A stretch of 64,000 bases of DNA from Zantedeschia hybrid cultivar (GCA_030544215.1 JARZZO010000003.1:506001-570000); one strand, 5' to 3'. Counted from the first letter of the stretch, positions 49,701 through 62,184 are shown. Notes: a model not told the origin generated them from the sequence alone. Numbers and translations: made by a program.

Positions 49701-52700
49701 AGAGTATCCGGATGCTCTTTGGGCTGTGATTGTGAAGGATCTGTACTTTCATGGTGAGAATAAATGGAATTTTTATCCCTCAACCAGCTACAACATGTCT
49801 TCAATCTGGAAGAATATTGTTAGATGTGCTGAATTTATGGATATCTCGAGTACTATTCAGGTGGGAAATGGCTGTGATACACAGTTTTGGAAAGATAAAT
49901 GGTGTTCCAGTGTGGTCTTTTCTGAGTATTTCAGCAATTTATTCAATATTACTCTTCACCAAGAAGCTACAGTTGAGGATGTGTTATGTCATATTGATGC
50001 AGGTCAGATCAATTTACTTTTGAGAAGGGATCCCACGGATGTGGAAGCAGAAGAACTAGTATTGCTGCTTAATAGCATTAGTGAAGTCAGAATTTCTGGT
50101 GAGGTGCAGGATAAAAGAATTTGGAGATGGACCAACAATGGGCAGTTTTCGGTAAAGTCCATGGTCCAAATGTTGAGCGATGGTGGTACTAGGGTGTGGT
50201 GGAAGGAGCTAGTATGGTCTAACCAACTTCCAAATAAGATCAAGGTGTTCCTATGGAAGCTTGCTTGGTATAGAATTCTTACGGGAAGGAGGGCTAAGAA
50301 ACTACATCTCTCTGGGAGCTTCTCTTGTGTTTTTTGTGCTCTATTTGAGGAGGATCAAAAGCATTTATTCTGTGGTTGTGTTATTATTATCATCCAGTGG
50401 AAGACTATTTGTAGATTATTTGGACTCAATTGGGTGGAGCAATCTTCTGTGTTGGATCTCTTATACTGGTGGAGCACTATTTGTCCTTATAAAGATTTTA
50501 AACAATTGTGGTTCTTGATCTGCCCGGTCCTTTTGTGGGCCATCTGGTGTGAGAGAAATAGAAGGAAATTCAATGACCAATTCAGCAGTACTAATGAGTT
50601 GCTGAGAAGTACATTTAGATGGGTGGAAGAATGGGGAAGGGCTGCTGGTATCCTCAAGGAGGGGAGTTCTGCAATTTTTGACAAGACCAGAAAGTGGAGG
50701 GAATTGATTTCTTGATGGGTTGTTCTTATTGTAATTCTGTTTTATTTGCTTGATAAAACATCTTATGTAATTTTTTCATCCTTTCAGCATTAGATGGGGA
50801 CCAGGACGGGGCTTGTCCAATCCTGGCTGTGATGCCTTCTGGGCCATTCATTTTCTGTGTAACCCTTCCTTTTATTCAATGAAATTGTGACTTAATGTCA
50901 CCTTCAAAAAAAAAGTAGAGCGTATAGAAGTCTATCTTCTTATTGAAAAAGTCGATCGATCATTGTGTAAAGATTGTAAAGTTATACTTAGGGAGAGTCT
51001 TGCCCCTCAACATAGGGTTTTAGTGATAGATGTTTACCCAAAAGTAGAAGAGAAATGGTGCAGTGAATAACTGTCCTAAAATTAAATGGTGGAACTTAAA
51101 AGGAGCAAATTTAGATGCCTTTAAAAAGTGTCTATTAAAAAATATACGGAATTCTGAGGGAGAAATTAACATAATATGGAATAGAGGCTGATTGTATAAA
51201 AACAGTAACAAAAGAAATTTTAGGTGAATATGAAGGTAAAGTGGTTCTTAAAAAAGAAACATAGTGGTGGGATAATGAAATTCAGAAGTCTATTAATAAT
51301 AAGCGAGAATGCTTTAAAGCATCGCAAATGAATAAAAATGATCAAACCTTCGAATATTATAAAATTACATAAACAAACACTAAGAAAATAATTAGTGAAG
51401 TTAATTTAAAGCTTTTTGAGGAATTGTATCATAAGTTAGGAATTCGAGAAGGTAAAAATGATATATTTAAACTTGTTAAACTAAGAGATAAAAGAGTAAG
51501 GATATAAATCATATTAGATGTATGAAGACTGATGATGGTAGGATTCTAACGAAGGAATGCGAGATTAAGAAGAGATGGAATATTTATTTTAAGAAATTGT
51601 TAAATGGGGATCAGTTGAGAGGCTACCCTTGTGAAGAAACTACTGAGTCTAGTGGGCAAATTAATTATCATTACATTCGGTAGATTAGAACTTTAGAAGT
51701 TGAAGATGTTCTAAAAAGGATGAGAGTGGGTAAGGCATTTGGACCAGATGGGATACCTATTAAAGTTTGAAAAAGTGTATGTAGTATAGGTATGAAGTAG
51801 CTGATTAGATTTTTCAATAAGATTTTATAAGAGAGGAGAATGCCGAATGATTGGAGAAGTACTGTAGTTCTATTCTTTAAAAGTAAAGGGGATATTCAAA
51901 ATTACAATAATTATCGTAGAATTAAACTTACGAGCTATACTATAAAACATTGGGAGAGAGAAGTGTATAAGGCATGTAAGTGTAACTAATGTATCAAAAA
52001 ATCAATTTGGATTTATGCCTAATAGATCCACTACAAAAGTTATTTTATGATGAAAGATTTGTACATGGTTTTTATTGATTTGGAGAAAGTCTATGATCAT
52101 GTACTTAGGGAGCTAATTTGGTGGGCTATAGAGAAGAAGAGAGTATCTAAAAAGGATATATCTATGTGATTAGAGATATATATGAGAGGGCTTATGGCTT
52201 ATGCTAGCGTGAGAACTATTGTCGGAGAGACATCTGGGTTCTATATTACTATTAGATTACATCAATGTTAACATTAAGTCTTTATCTCTTGGTGTATGTT
52301 AATTTGCGGATGATATTATTCTAATTAATGTGAATATTAAGAGTTTGAATGATAAATTAGAACAATGAAAGTCTGTTTTGGAATCTAAAGATTTTATGAT
52401 TAGTCGAATTAAGTCAGAATATATAAGTGACATAAAGGTTGATCAGGTAGATTCAGTTACAATCGAGGGTCGAGTTATTCCTAAAGTAACAACTTTTGAT
52501 ATTTAGGATCTACTATTCAAGATAATGAAGTGATCCATGAAGATGTCACCTACAGAGTCAAGGCAGGTTGGCTGTAGTGGAGAAGTGCTCTAGAGTCCTT
52601 GATTGACGGGTCCCCTTAAAAGTAAGTTTTATAGGACAACTATGAGACCTATTATGTTATGTGGTTCTGAGTGTTGGACTACGAGAAAAGATCATTTGCA

Positions 52701-55637
52701 AAAACTATGTGTTGCGGGAGATGAGGATGTTGAGGTGGATGTGTAGTAAGACTAGAAAAGATAAAATTAAGAATGAACATATATGTAAAGATTTGTGTAG
52801 TTCCTATTGATACTAAGCTTATGAAAATTAGGCTGCGATAGTTTGGTTACATACATCGTTGCCCAAGTTCAGTGCTAGTTAAGAAGTGTAATAAAATTAG
52901 AGTAGAGAATGGTAGAAGATATCGAGGAAGACTTAAGATGAGGTGGTTATATGTAGTTAGAAAGGACTCGGCGTTGCTACGTATTACCTTAAGTTTGACA
53001 TTAGATAGAGTAATATGCAGGATGGGATTCATGTAGCCAACCCCAAATAGATGAGATAAGGTTGATGATGATGATTATATATATAGGGGATAACAAGACT
53101 TTTCGGTGCAAAAATGATGCAAATCTGTGAGTGAGCACTGTCCCATCAAAGAGGATGAAGGTGCAGAATAGTAAATGTGCTCTAGAGAATAAATGACCAT
53201 GCAATCAGTACGTATAATGCCCCAGTGCTAACTTGAAAAATGTACAGCATGTTAAATGTCAAATGCTTTAAATAACTCCTCACTCATTGTTTTTCATTTT
53301 TCTCTATCATTTCTTTCATCATCGTCGTTTTGGAAGCTATGAAATTGTCTTCCAGTAGCTGCTGTTTGAGATATATTGCTTGGCTGGATAGATATATACT
53401 TAGGTGGCGTTTGATAACACTGAAATATTAAGTATGAGACATGAGATTCATGTCTTAAACCTGAGTCAGGTAATAAAGAAGTCCTGAAGTTAATAGACTG
53501 TCGAGTGGAATAGGTTGTTTGGTAACTTCGAAGAAGATTTCTGAGTTGTTGACATCTTTACAATTTTGCCCTTCTATTTTGTGGTAGTAATTTATAAATA
53601 TAAGTTTAAAACATAAAATATATTGAAAATATATAAATATTTTATTAATTATTAAATTTTTTGTAAATATTTATTATTAAATTAAATATATTATAAACAT
53701 AATAATGTACAATATAGCTTAATATGTAAACTATCTAACATTAAATGTGCAATAGTTTGATTATTTGTAGTAGATGTTTTTATAAATGATATGCAAGATA
53801 CATTACATAATATGTATGTATGTAATATAGTATATGCAATAGTTATAATAGTTTATGTATTTAGAAAGATATTATCTCTCTTTTAAGTATGTATTATTAA
53901 TTAAATATATGATAACTAGTAATGAGTGACATAATATTATGCAAATGTAAATGTATAAAAGTTAATTTTGAAAAGTTAACAGTGATTTAAAGCCTAATAT
54001 CGAGATTGGGTGGAGGGGAATGGAAGAATTTCTTGTGCGTGCAATGAGAAGATGGAAAGACAGATGGGGTGGGGAGAGGTTAACTTAGGGCGGGCAAAAG
54101 AGACATTTTGTTGCGCATTAATGTTCCTCTTATGTGTTAAGTGCCACCTAGAGGAGATCTAGGGACTTCAAAGCCTTTAAGATCTGAAAATATTATTTTC
54201 ATCAAATACACTTAATCAGGCCTTGTCTTACCGCTTCAGATACCAGACCCCATTAAGTGTGACCAAGCACCTGCTTACTGTGGATGTTCACCTGACATCT
54301 GTCACCTATCCATTTGCTTCTAATGTGGCCTGGAGTTACTTATAATGTGCAGCACTTTTCTTTATGGTGCCTTGATACTTACTTGAAAATGTACAATATC
54401 TTAGACAGAAGCTGGGTTATTTAGTTTCCTGCTTGTAAAAGTATTTTTGTTGTCTCTTCTTTCGTCTCCATTATTTTGGAAGCTTTGAAGTGCCTTGCAG
54501 CAGCTGTTTTCTGTGATATATTCTTCAAACCTTCCCTCCCACCACCTTCTGGAGCACTTGGGAAGCTTTGAGGTGCCTTGCAATAGTTGTTGTCTGAGAC
54601 ATTTCTTCAACTCTTCCCTCACACCATCTTCTGGAACATTTTTTTTTGTGTGTGTGTGTGTGTGTTAGAGAGAGAGAGAGATCAGCCACTACTGTAATTC
54701 AGTGGGATATTTTGATAGTCATAGTCCCTACTGTAGATCCAGGAAAAAAATTATATAAGCATAATTAGGTGAACTATTTGTGGTGTTGGGTGATTCCTGT
54801 GATCTATGGATATATATGCTAGGTGTTTTCTTAATATCTATCAACTATTTCCTTGTCTCAACAAAACGTGGAGTTGCTGATATAGTGGATCACTTTTTTT
54901 TGAAAGTGGATAGTACCATTAAATTGTATAAATGTGTAAAAAGATGTACATGTATGTTGACAATGGATATAGTGGGGCACTTTTTATTTAATATGTTCTT
55001 TGTTCTCTGCTTACAAAATGGATAAATTGAATAACACATTACTTTTTTTATTACATGCCAATATTACAATTAATTTGTGTTCATTACTTTGCGAGAACTT
55101 TAACCTTTTTTCTTCTTCTTTTGATTTGGACATACTTAAATTTAATTTTGATTTTGATTATTTTCTAATTTGTTCCAGACCTCCAAGCTAGAGAATTCAA
55201 AAGGCTCCAGTAAGTATATTCTTTAACAAGAATATGCAATCCTTTAATATCATTTAATTGAACAATATCTCTGTTGTATTGCAGAATCTAAAATGCCCGA
55301 GGGTAGTTGGAAATGTGAGAAATGCAACAATATTAACTATCCATTCAGAACCAAGTGCAACCGACAGAACTGTGGAGCAGAAAAACGAAATGAAACCAGA
55401 GATATAGCTTCTGAGGATGATGATAAGGTGTGTTTGCGTACTTATTTGTACTTTTGCTATGTCAAATGTTTTCCCTCTGTCATATGTATGGAGAACAAGA
55501 TCAAAACTATAATGAATGTCATGTTTATAGACAATTTTTGTTGTAATGATGAATGCTTAAGATCCATCTTATGTCTTGTTTTTCTGCTCTCAAGACTTTG
55601 CACGCATTGATTCTTCATTCTGCTACTGTTCCAGTGA
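43748..55637 (+). CDS. RanBP2-type triple zinc-finger protein (At1g67325-like)
   Basis: Seen: coding exons 43748-43756, 44206-44254, 44407-44522, 44804-45074, 45324-45394, 45555-45606, 45701-45804, 55179-55209 and 55285-55427, plus an inferred last exon starting with TGA at 55635; 282 residues. Phases agree throughout. Three fingers of form C-x2-C-x10-C-x4-C lie at residues 29-48, 197-216 and 245-264, each preceded by W and containing N(F/Y).FR. A Gly/Pro/Tyr/Met-rich linker (about 59-172) separates fingers 1 and 2. Known: this finger type binds single-stranded RNA or proteins; the plant family is assumed to be RNA-associated. The start MSE/VDNRN matches the Arabidopsis relative's beginning; an upstream in-frame ATG would add a low-complexity N-terminus. 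Odd: intron 7 is 9.4 kb, appears to have a GC donor and contains LINEs. Confidence 0.9.
45805..48859 (+). other. First third of zinc-finger gene intron 7
   Basis: Contains a CTT microsatellite (46205-46228), a direct repeat of about 67 bp (46450-46590, GAAGTTG(C)..CAACATG.GATGGGCAATGG), a possible element bounded by inverted CTTGGCCTCACCC copies (47102-47114 and 48114-48126), and an LTR-like GC-rich block (about 48330-48780) with GGGGTATTTATAGGCC. No host exon was recognised. Confidence 0.5.
48860..53080 (+). mobile_element. RTE-type LINE, broken, interrupted by an L1 fragment
   Basis: Left part 48860-49454 reads as the endonuclease (TWNIGILTGKNLELVK, IACLQEIRWKGSKAK, GGDLNGYVGKDNSGYERV). 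After an inserted L1 piece, the element continues 50915-53080 with KVDRSLCKDCKV, the reverse transcriptase (KRMRVGKAFGPDGIP, then degraded fingers and a FADDI-like motif near 52306), and a typical RTE tail: GTAGCCAACCCCAAATAGATG then a GAT trinucleotide run (53062-53076). Many stops and frameshifts make it inactive. It lies in sense orientation within intron 7 of the zinc-finger gene. Confidence 0.85.
49455..50914 (+). mobile_element. 5'-truncated L1-type LINE nested in the RTE element
   Basis: An open frame to 50715 reads as the C-terminal part of a plant L1 ORF2: SIFKIPRAVEKIIEAIR, FFWSGGRREKRGIHLINW, GGIGLCGVATFNKAMLAKWL, a zf-RVT region (KIKVFLWKLAWYRILTGRR, CVFCALFEEDQKHLFCGC) and LLWAIWCERNRRKF. 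A 3'UTR and an A run (50906-50914) follow. The frame is unbroken, so this is younger than its RTE host, but endonuclease and reverse transcriptase are missing. Confidence 0.88.
53400..54275. mobile_element. Possible hAT-like non-autonomous element in intron 7
   Basis: Starts near TAGGTGGCGTTTGATAACAC (53402). The complement of the right side (CAGGTGCTTGGTCACACTTA, about 54275) is a weak inverted match. The interior is AT-rich and noncoding. No exact target duplication. Confidence 0.3.
54476..54642. repeat. Direct repeat of about 80 bp, two copies
   Basis: GGAAGCTTTGA(A/G)GTGCCTTGCA recurs at 54478 and 54561, each followed by a CTTCAA.CCTTCCCTC-type stretch. A related, more diverged copy is at 53332. 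TG and AG microsatellites follow at 54647-54681. Confidence 0.7.
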
Positions 55638-56210
55638 GTACTAGAACCCGTTTGAGGGTCAAGATGGTCCAAAGTAGTCGTCGGCTCGCAACATGTGGGT
55701 GTCTGAAAGGTCAGTCGTGTCGTGCTGTTGGAGCAGTTGTTGGGTTATTCTATCATCGGATCTGTGTTGAGTTGAGTCCTTCTATTAGCACCAACCTTCT
55801 CCATCATTTCAGCTAGTATGTGGCTGATTCGTTCCTTGCATCTGTCACTGTCAGATTCTGACTGTATTCTCAGGTTGGCTCTCATGGTTTGCCTTCTTCA
55901 GGAGATCATTTATGGTATTAACAAAACTCTTGCACTGTCTGTTAGAAGAGGAGCACTTAGAAATTTCTATTAAGTCAGCTGGTTTATGGTTTTCAGATGG
56001 GATCTGCATGAGATTGCATCAGAATTGGGGTTGTAATTCTGCTGGTTTTCAGATAGCTGTGTGGCTTGTGTTTGTTCTCTACACAGTTTGCAAATTGGCT
56101 TCGTTGTTTTTCATTGTATCAGATTTTGCATCTGTCACCATTTCCATGCTAAAGTAGTCTACCCTGAAGGTAGACAAATGGTAAATGAGGAGACTGTTTA
56201 AAACTACTTT
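55638..56210 (+). other. 3'UTR and downstream flank of zinc-finger gene
   Basis: T-rich, noncoding and without transposon similarity until 56210, consistent with a 3'UTR. No clear polyadenylation signal could be singled out. Confidence 0.4.
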
Positions 56211-56673
56211 ACAAAGCATCATCATTCTTCCATGGTGGAGAAGTCTAAACCAGTCTACAAAGCATCGTCATTCTTCCATGGTGGAGAAGTCTGTCTTTCA
56301 AACTAGCTAGTTTGGGCTCAATCTTTTGAATAATCCTTGACCAATCCCTGCATTGAGGTGCCCCCACGATCAGAGTTAGTTCTAAGTAGGTAAGAGGAAA
56401 CACTCCCACCATACACCCCAAAGATTGCCACCTTCTAAAGAGCATTGATTTCATGTTCACTTTTCTCAAATTTCACCTTCAGGCCTCTCACCTCCTTTAG
56501 CAACTCCAGCATAAGGTTGATGCAATAGAGGTGCTGCGCATTATCTACAATGAAGAGAATACTGTCATCTATACTAAATATGAAAGATCTGCATTCCCCG
56601 AGCATAAGCAGGAAAACCTCTGACCAGGCCAAGGCACTCTGCTCTGGACCACATTTTGCTAAATAGGTGTGCC

Positions 56674-56720
<47 letters not shown>

Positions 56721-56801
56721 TTTTCCTGCCAAAGACTTCTTCCACTACAAAAATAACTAGAAGACTCCCCATTGACTAAGACAACATATCTGGTTGATCA
56801 A
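56211..56801 (-). mobile_element. L1-type LINE remnant, left piece
   Basis: The minus strand reads broken reverse transcriptase sequence: YVVLVNGE near 56780, DDSILFIVDN (catalytic box, about 56575), LKVKFEKSE, then FPLTYLELTLIVGAPQCRDW and SLKDRLLHHGRMTMLCRLV. A 46-bp direct repeat (AAAGCATC.TCATTCTTCCA) marks its left end, and a GA run lies at 56676-56718. The upstream part of the same element is found at 63012-63150. Confidence 0.8.
56676..56718. repeat. (GA)n microsatellite
   Basis: About 21 GA units inside the minus-strand LINE remnant. Confidence 0.95.
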
Positions 56802-58256
56802 TTATAATGTCTGACTTTCGGGGGGAAGTCATGGTGCCTCGAGTTGGATCTGGTGCAAACTGGGTACCCCTGGGGGGCTGAGTGTGGCCAGAGGCCAGGA
56901 AACGCCTGGTGGCAGCCTCACACTCAGGCAAGGGCTTTGACGTCTGCTACCGATGCCTCTTGAAGGGTCACCGCATTAGAGAGTGTGACTCTCTGGTGGG
57001 GTGCCTTCGTTGCGGTTGAGCTGGGCACGTTTGGAGATGGTGTGACAGAGGGAGGGGGACCTTCGCTGAGGTTGTGAGGGGTACACACCACCCTGGAAAG
57101 GAGCATCTGAGGGACAATCTTCCGCCATGAGTCTCCATCTCCACGCCTTCGGCTATCTTTCTTAAGCCCCTGTTTCAGCGTCTGTCTGGAAGCATTAGGC
57201 TTCGTCCGGTCATTGGCCGGCCGGGTATACAAGAAGTTCATGCTCTCCTTTAGACGGCTATTTGGGGGGGGGGATTCTTCTAAAGGAAGCAAGGAAGGTT
57301 GGGAGGTTCTGGATTTTTTTTTTTTTTTTGGGGGGGGGGGTGTTGTTTCCTTGGGGTTGCCAGCTCGGAGCAGGAAGCCATCGCCATGGTTGTGAGGGGA
57401 GTTATTGTTGGAGATGGCTTCACCCTCCTAGTCACGCGGTGGGAGCTGCGTCTAGGATCATACCTGGACCCAAGGCTTTCTCGAGTGCCTATCCGCATGG
57501 TCGGCATCCCTATTCCCCTTTGCAATGCACTAGGGCTGCAATTCTTGGAGAAGGATTTCGGGGTTTGAGAGGAGAACAGCCAGAAAATCTCCTGCTGTGG
57601 GGATCTGATCTGCGTGCAGGGTACTCTTTGGATAGGTAGCCGGAGGGAAGTCCCCAGAAGGCCTGCTCGTTGTCTTTGACGGCTAGACTTTCCTGGTCAA
57701 TGTCCAGGTGCTGGATTAAGTTGTGTAGCTGTTAGTATGAGCAGGGCTAGGGTTTCCCAGAGCCCGTTGGGAGCTTGAAGATGAGCAGGGGGACACGTGG
57801 AGTTCCATGGGTGGGTGGTTTGAACCGACATGGGCCCGCCCTTGTCCCATTAAACCATGAACAACTTGACGCTGAACCAGGCGGCCCAGCCATCCCAAAA
57901 CTGCCGGGATTCGATCGGGTTAATTGCGACTTTCCCGCGGGCACGATTGGTGGGGGACCCATTTGAAGGCCCAATTCGGGGCGTCTTCTCCACCCGCTTG
58001 CCATTTCCCGGCAAGGCCGTAGCTATCAGAAGCCCGCGGGGAACCTCCACTCTGGGGATGGAAGTGTCCCTCGCAACCTCAACCGGTTGTCTGAACTTGG
58101 TGACCTCGACGGAGGCTTTTAGCAGTGGAGCTGGAGGGCTAGACCCTTTCTGTTCCTTGCTACCTGCGTCATTTCTAGTCGGCATTACCATCGGCGGCAG
58201 GGAGGGGATTATGCTAAGGGATTCAACATGCTTCCCTGCTGTGCGAGACACTCCCA

Positions 58257-58260
<4 letters not shown>

Positions 58261-58292
<32 letters not shown>
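58261..58292. repeat. Poly-C tract of 32
   Basis: Thirty-two consecutive C inside the L1 between ORF1 and ORF2. Other runs in the same element are T/G at 57314-57341 and G at 58495-58515. Confidence 0.85.
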
Positions 58293-61200
58293 ACCGTATA
58301 TATCTGTATATATTTCCCAAGGCGGTGATAGGTCAGCAGGGTAGAGCTAGGTTCCAGAAGCTTCAAGTGGAATTAACATGCAAAGGTTACACCTGGAAGA
58401 GGTTCCCCTTGATGAGGGAGTATAAATTTTGATGATCAGGGTACTAGATTGTAGATTCAATCTGATGTCGTACCAGACTTCCTGCCATCTGTTTTGGGGG
58501 GGGAGGGGGGAAGATGACTAACCTACCTCTTGAACCTGCCTGCTTTGGTGGAGGATGGGGATGTAGAAGGTCCAGGAAGACTGAATAAGGAGGAAATCAA
58601 AGATCTCCTTGCTAAATTGGGTCGGCTTACGGAGAAACAGGTGTGGAAGGTTGCGGATAAGTAGGGGTATCGTTTGATAGTTTAGAAAAAGATGTAAGGC
58701 AGGTCTTTAAAAAGATTCAAAGAAGGTGGCAATTAGGCGAAGCTTGGATGGTTAAGGGCGAAAAATCGGTTAGGAGAGAGAGATCGGGAGAAGATGATGG
58801 GAGATCAGAGGGTGTGGAGGTGGCCAGGTTGTCAACTTCCCAATGAGAATTATCTCATGGAATGTGAGAGCGGTGGGAGGGAAGGAGAAAAGGAGAATAG
58901 TATGGGAGTTCGTCGAAAGGTGTAAACCAGATATGTTTTGTATACATGAATCTAAATGTGGAGAGTAGGAGGGGGAAATTATCATGAAGGAGATCGGGGG
59001 AAGTAGACTCTCGAAGGCAGTGGCTTTACCAGCTGTGGGTAATGCAGGGGGGATCACGGTTTTGTGGAATGAACATGTTGTGGAGGAGGTGGATAGGTGA
59101 AGAAATGTGGGAAGATTTGCTGTTTTTCTCAGATTATGGAATATCAGTGATGGCTTTGAGTGGGATTTCACAGGGTTTTATGGCTCCCAAAGTGAGGCCG
59201 ATAATAAGACTCTTTGGGAGGAGCTCATCACTTGGCATGAACAAGCCTGCAGACTGTGGTGTCTTGGAGGAGACTTTAATGCCACTGTAGCTCAGGAGGA
59301 GAGCAATGGATTCTCCCACCTTACAGGGGAAATGGAAGAAGTTCAAGGACTTCATTGCAGAGGTTGCTTTGATAGATATCCCTACTATGAATTCTTCATT
59401 TACTTGGTCTAATCTTGGAGAGGATCCCTCCCTCTTTAGACTGGACTGATTTTTGGTGTTTGTTGACTAGGAAAGACCATTTCCCAAGGATGCAAGCATA
59501 GTTTATGACGAGGACAACTTTGGACCACAAGCCTATCCTACTTCGATCCCATAGCTTCTCTTTTACGTGGTTGAGATTCAGGATGGAAAGATACTGGTTT
59601 AGGGAGGAGGGATTTATGGATGTGGTGAGACAGGTCTGGACGGAGGCATGACAGGGTACCAATGCTATGGCTAGGCTTTTGCTCAAGCTTAGGCATCTGG
59701 CTAAGGTACTTTATTTATGGGGTGCCTCGAAGACCCTCCCTGGGAAGTAGGCTAAAGATAGTATTTTGGAACAACTGGATGCTTTCGATGCACTTGAGGA
59801 AGCCGGCCTTTTGGATGAAGAGGATAGGAAGAACAAGGAGAAGCTGAGGGTGGAGTTCAATGAGATACTCCTTAGAGAGGAGATCTACTGGAAGCAGCAA
59901 TCCAGGGAGAGATGGATCAAGGAGGGAGACAGAACTGCTTATCTTTCAAAGAGTAGCTTCGGGTAGGAGGAGGATGAACCATACCAAGTGTCTTAAAGAG
60001 AGGGACCATGTTCTCTCTCTTGATCACCACATCAAATTCCATGTGCAGGACTTTTATTTTAGGCTTTTCTCTGAGCAATATTGTTTTAGGCCTTCTATTG
60101 ACGATGAACTACTCCCAACTCTCTCTTTGGAGGAGGGAGAAAGAGTATTTCTACCCCTTTCATTGAGCAGGAGATTAGGAGGTTAGCTTTTGCTTAGCAG
60201 AATACAAGATTCCAGGCCCTAATGGCTTCCCATTGTTCTTCTACCAGGCTTATTGGAATGTTGTCAAAGTTGATACTTGCAGGCGCTGATGGAATTTCAA
60301 GAAGGAAGGGCACATATTAGGGGCACCAACATGACTTTTGTTGTGTTGATTCCCAAGAAGGTGGGTACGGATAATTTGAGGGACTACATGCCGATTAGTC
60401 TGGTAAATGGAGTATATAAAATTATTACCAAATTGCTTGTCTTAAGGTTGGAGAAGGTGGTGGATAGGGTGGTCAACCAGGGAGCTTTCATTAAAGGAAG
60501 GCACATTTAGACAACTTCTTGGTGGCTCATGAGGGACTCCATTCCACGAAGATGGACCACATGAAAGGGATGGTCCTTAAGCTAGATTTTGAAAAAGCTT
60601 ATAATAGAGTGAACCGGGATTGCCTATTCCAAGTCATTAGTAAAATGGGATTTGGGGAGAGATTTGTGTCATGGATTAGGGGCTGTCTCCTCTGCCACCT
60701 TTGCTGTGTTGATCAATGGACAGCCTACTCCCTTTTTCTATAGTGGGAGAGGGCTGCGTCAGGGTGACCCTATCTCACCCCTTTTGTTTATTTTGGTGGC
60801 TCACATCCTCAGTAGAGTTTGGGAGAAAGCTGAGATCTCAGGGTTAGTCAGAGGCTTCCAAGTTACTCATCGGGGCCTACATGTATCACATCTACAATAT
60901 GTAGATGATACCATATTGTTTTTCTCAAAGGACGAGGACCAACTGTTTATTACCAGATTTTTGTTGGAATTGGTTGAGGAGTTTTTTGGTTTGAAAGTCA
61001 ATTTCCAGAAGAGTCAACAAGTTGGTATTAATTTAGGAGAACCTGAGATGAGAAGAGCTTCTTTCATACTTGGCTGCACCAGAGGTGACATCCCCGTCTC
61101 CTACCTAGGGCTCCCTCTGTCCCCTGGAGATCACCGTTGCAGGGATTGGGAGAAGATTATCCTTAGGTTCAAGATAGACATGCTGGTTGGAGAGGAGAGC

Positions 61201-61790
61201 TACTTTCCTATGGTGGGAGATTGACTCTTTGTAATTCAATGCTCGACGGTCTTCCCATATATTATTTGTCCATTTTCAAGATCCCTACAACTGTGGCGAA
61301 TAAGTTGACGGCGACTCAAGCTAGGTTCTTTTGGCGCAGATCAGGAGAACCTAAGAAAGGGGGATTTGCAATCAGCTGGGGAAGAATTTGTAGGGATAAG
61401 GTTAATGGGGGGTTGGCCTTGAGGAATATCTCCCTCTTTAATATTGCCCTTCGTACCAAATGGCTTTGGAAATTGGTTACTTAACTTACTTCGTACCAAA
61501 TGGCTTTAGAGGGAGATCATTTCTCAGAAGTAATATGTGAACTCTAGAGTGTGGGAGGTGGTTCCCACGACCACATATAATGTTTCTTCTATTTGGAGAG
61601 ATATATTAGCCGCCTCTGATGTTTTCATGGCAGGCTTCAGATCCTGGTTGGGGATGGCAGGTCCACAGTCTTTTGGTCGGATGTTTGGTGTACACCACAA
61701 CCTTTGTAGTGGCTCTTTTTTGGTTCTTTGGTATTGCTTGTGCCCTCTGTGGCTGTCTCCCACTTATATAATGCTGACCTACCACATGCA

Positions 61791-62184
61791 CATGGATGGC
61801 AGTACCGGCCGATACCGGCACGTACCGGCCGGTACGTACCGGTATCGGCCGGCATCGGTACCGTGGGTACCAGGGATGGCAGTACCGGTACCGGTACCCG
61901 TATCGGTGGGTACCGGTACCGGTACGTACCGGCCGGTACCGGCCCAGTATCGGCCGGTATCGGCCGATACCCTTTACAGGTATCGGGTACCGGTACCGGC
62001 CGATACCGGTACGTACCGGCCGATACGTACCGGTATCGGCCGGTACTGCCATCCATGGTGGGTACCGACCGGTACCCGGGCCGGTACCGGCCGGTACCGG
62101 GCCGATACCGGCCGGTACTGGACCGGTACGTACCGGTACCGGTACCCACCGATACCGGTACCGGTACCGGTACTGCCATCCTTG
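61791..62184. mobile_element. hAT-like foldback element built of GTACCGG palindromes
   Basis: It begins CATGGATGGCAGTACCGG and ends with the complement of CAAGGATGGCAGTACCGG (17 of 18 match). CACATGCA flanks both sides (61783-61790 and 62185-62192), an 8-bp duplication typical of hAT elements. A complete CAGGGATGGCAGTACCGG copy sits inside at 61872. The interior is almost only GTACCGG, GGTACC, CGGCC and GATACC units, so nearly every segment is self-complementary. Stop codons are almost absent in several frames on both strands, giving spurious Arg/Tyr/Pro/Gly-rich frames. It is inserted in the L1 ORF2. Confidence 0.85.
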
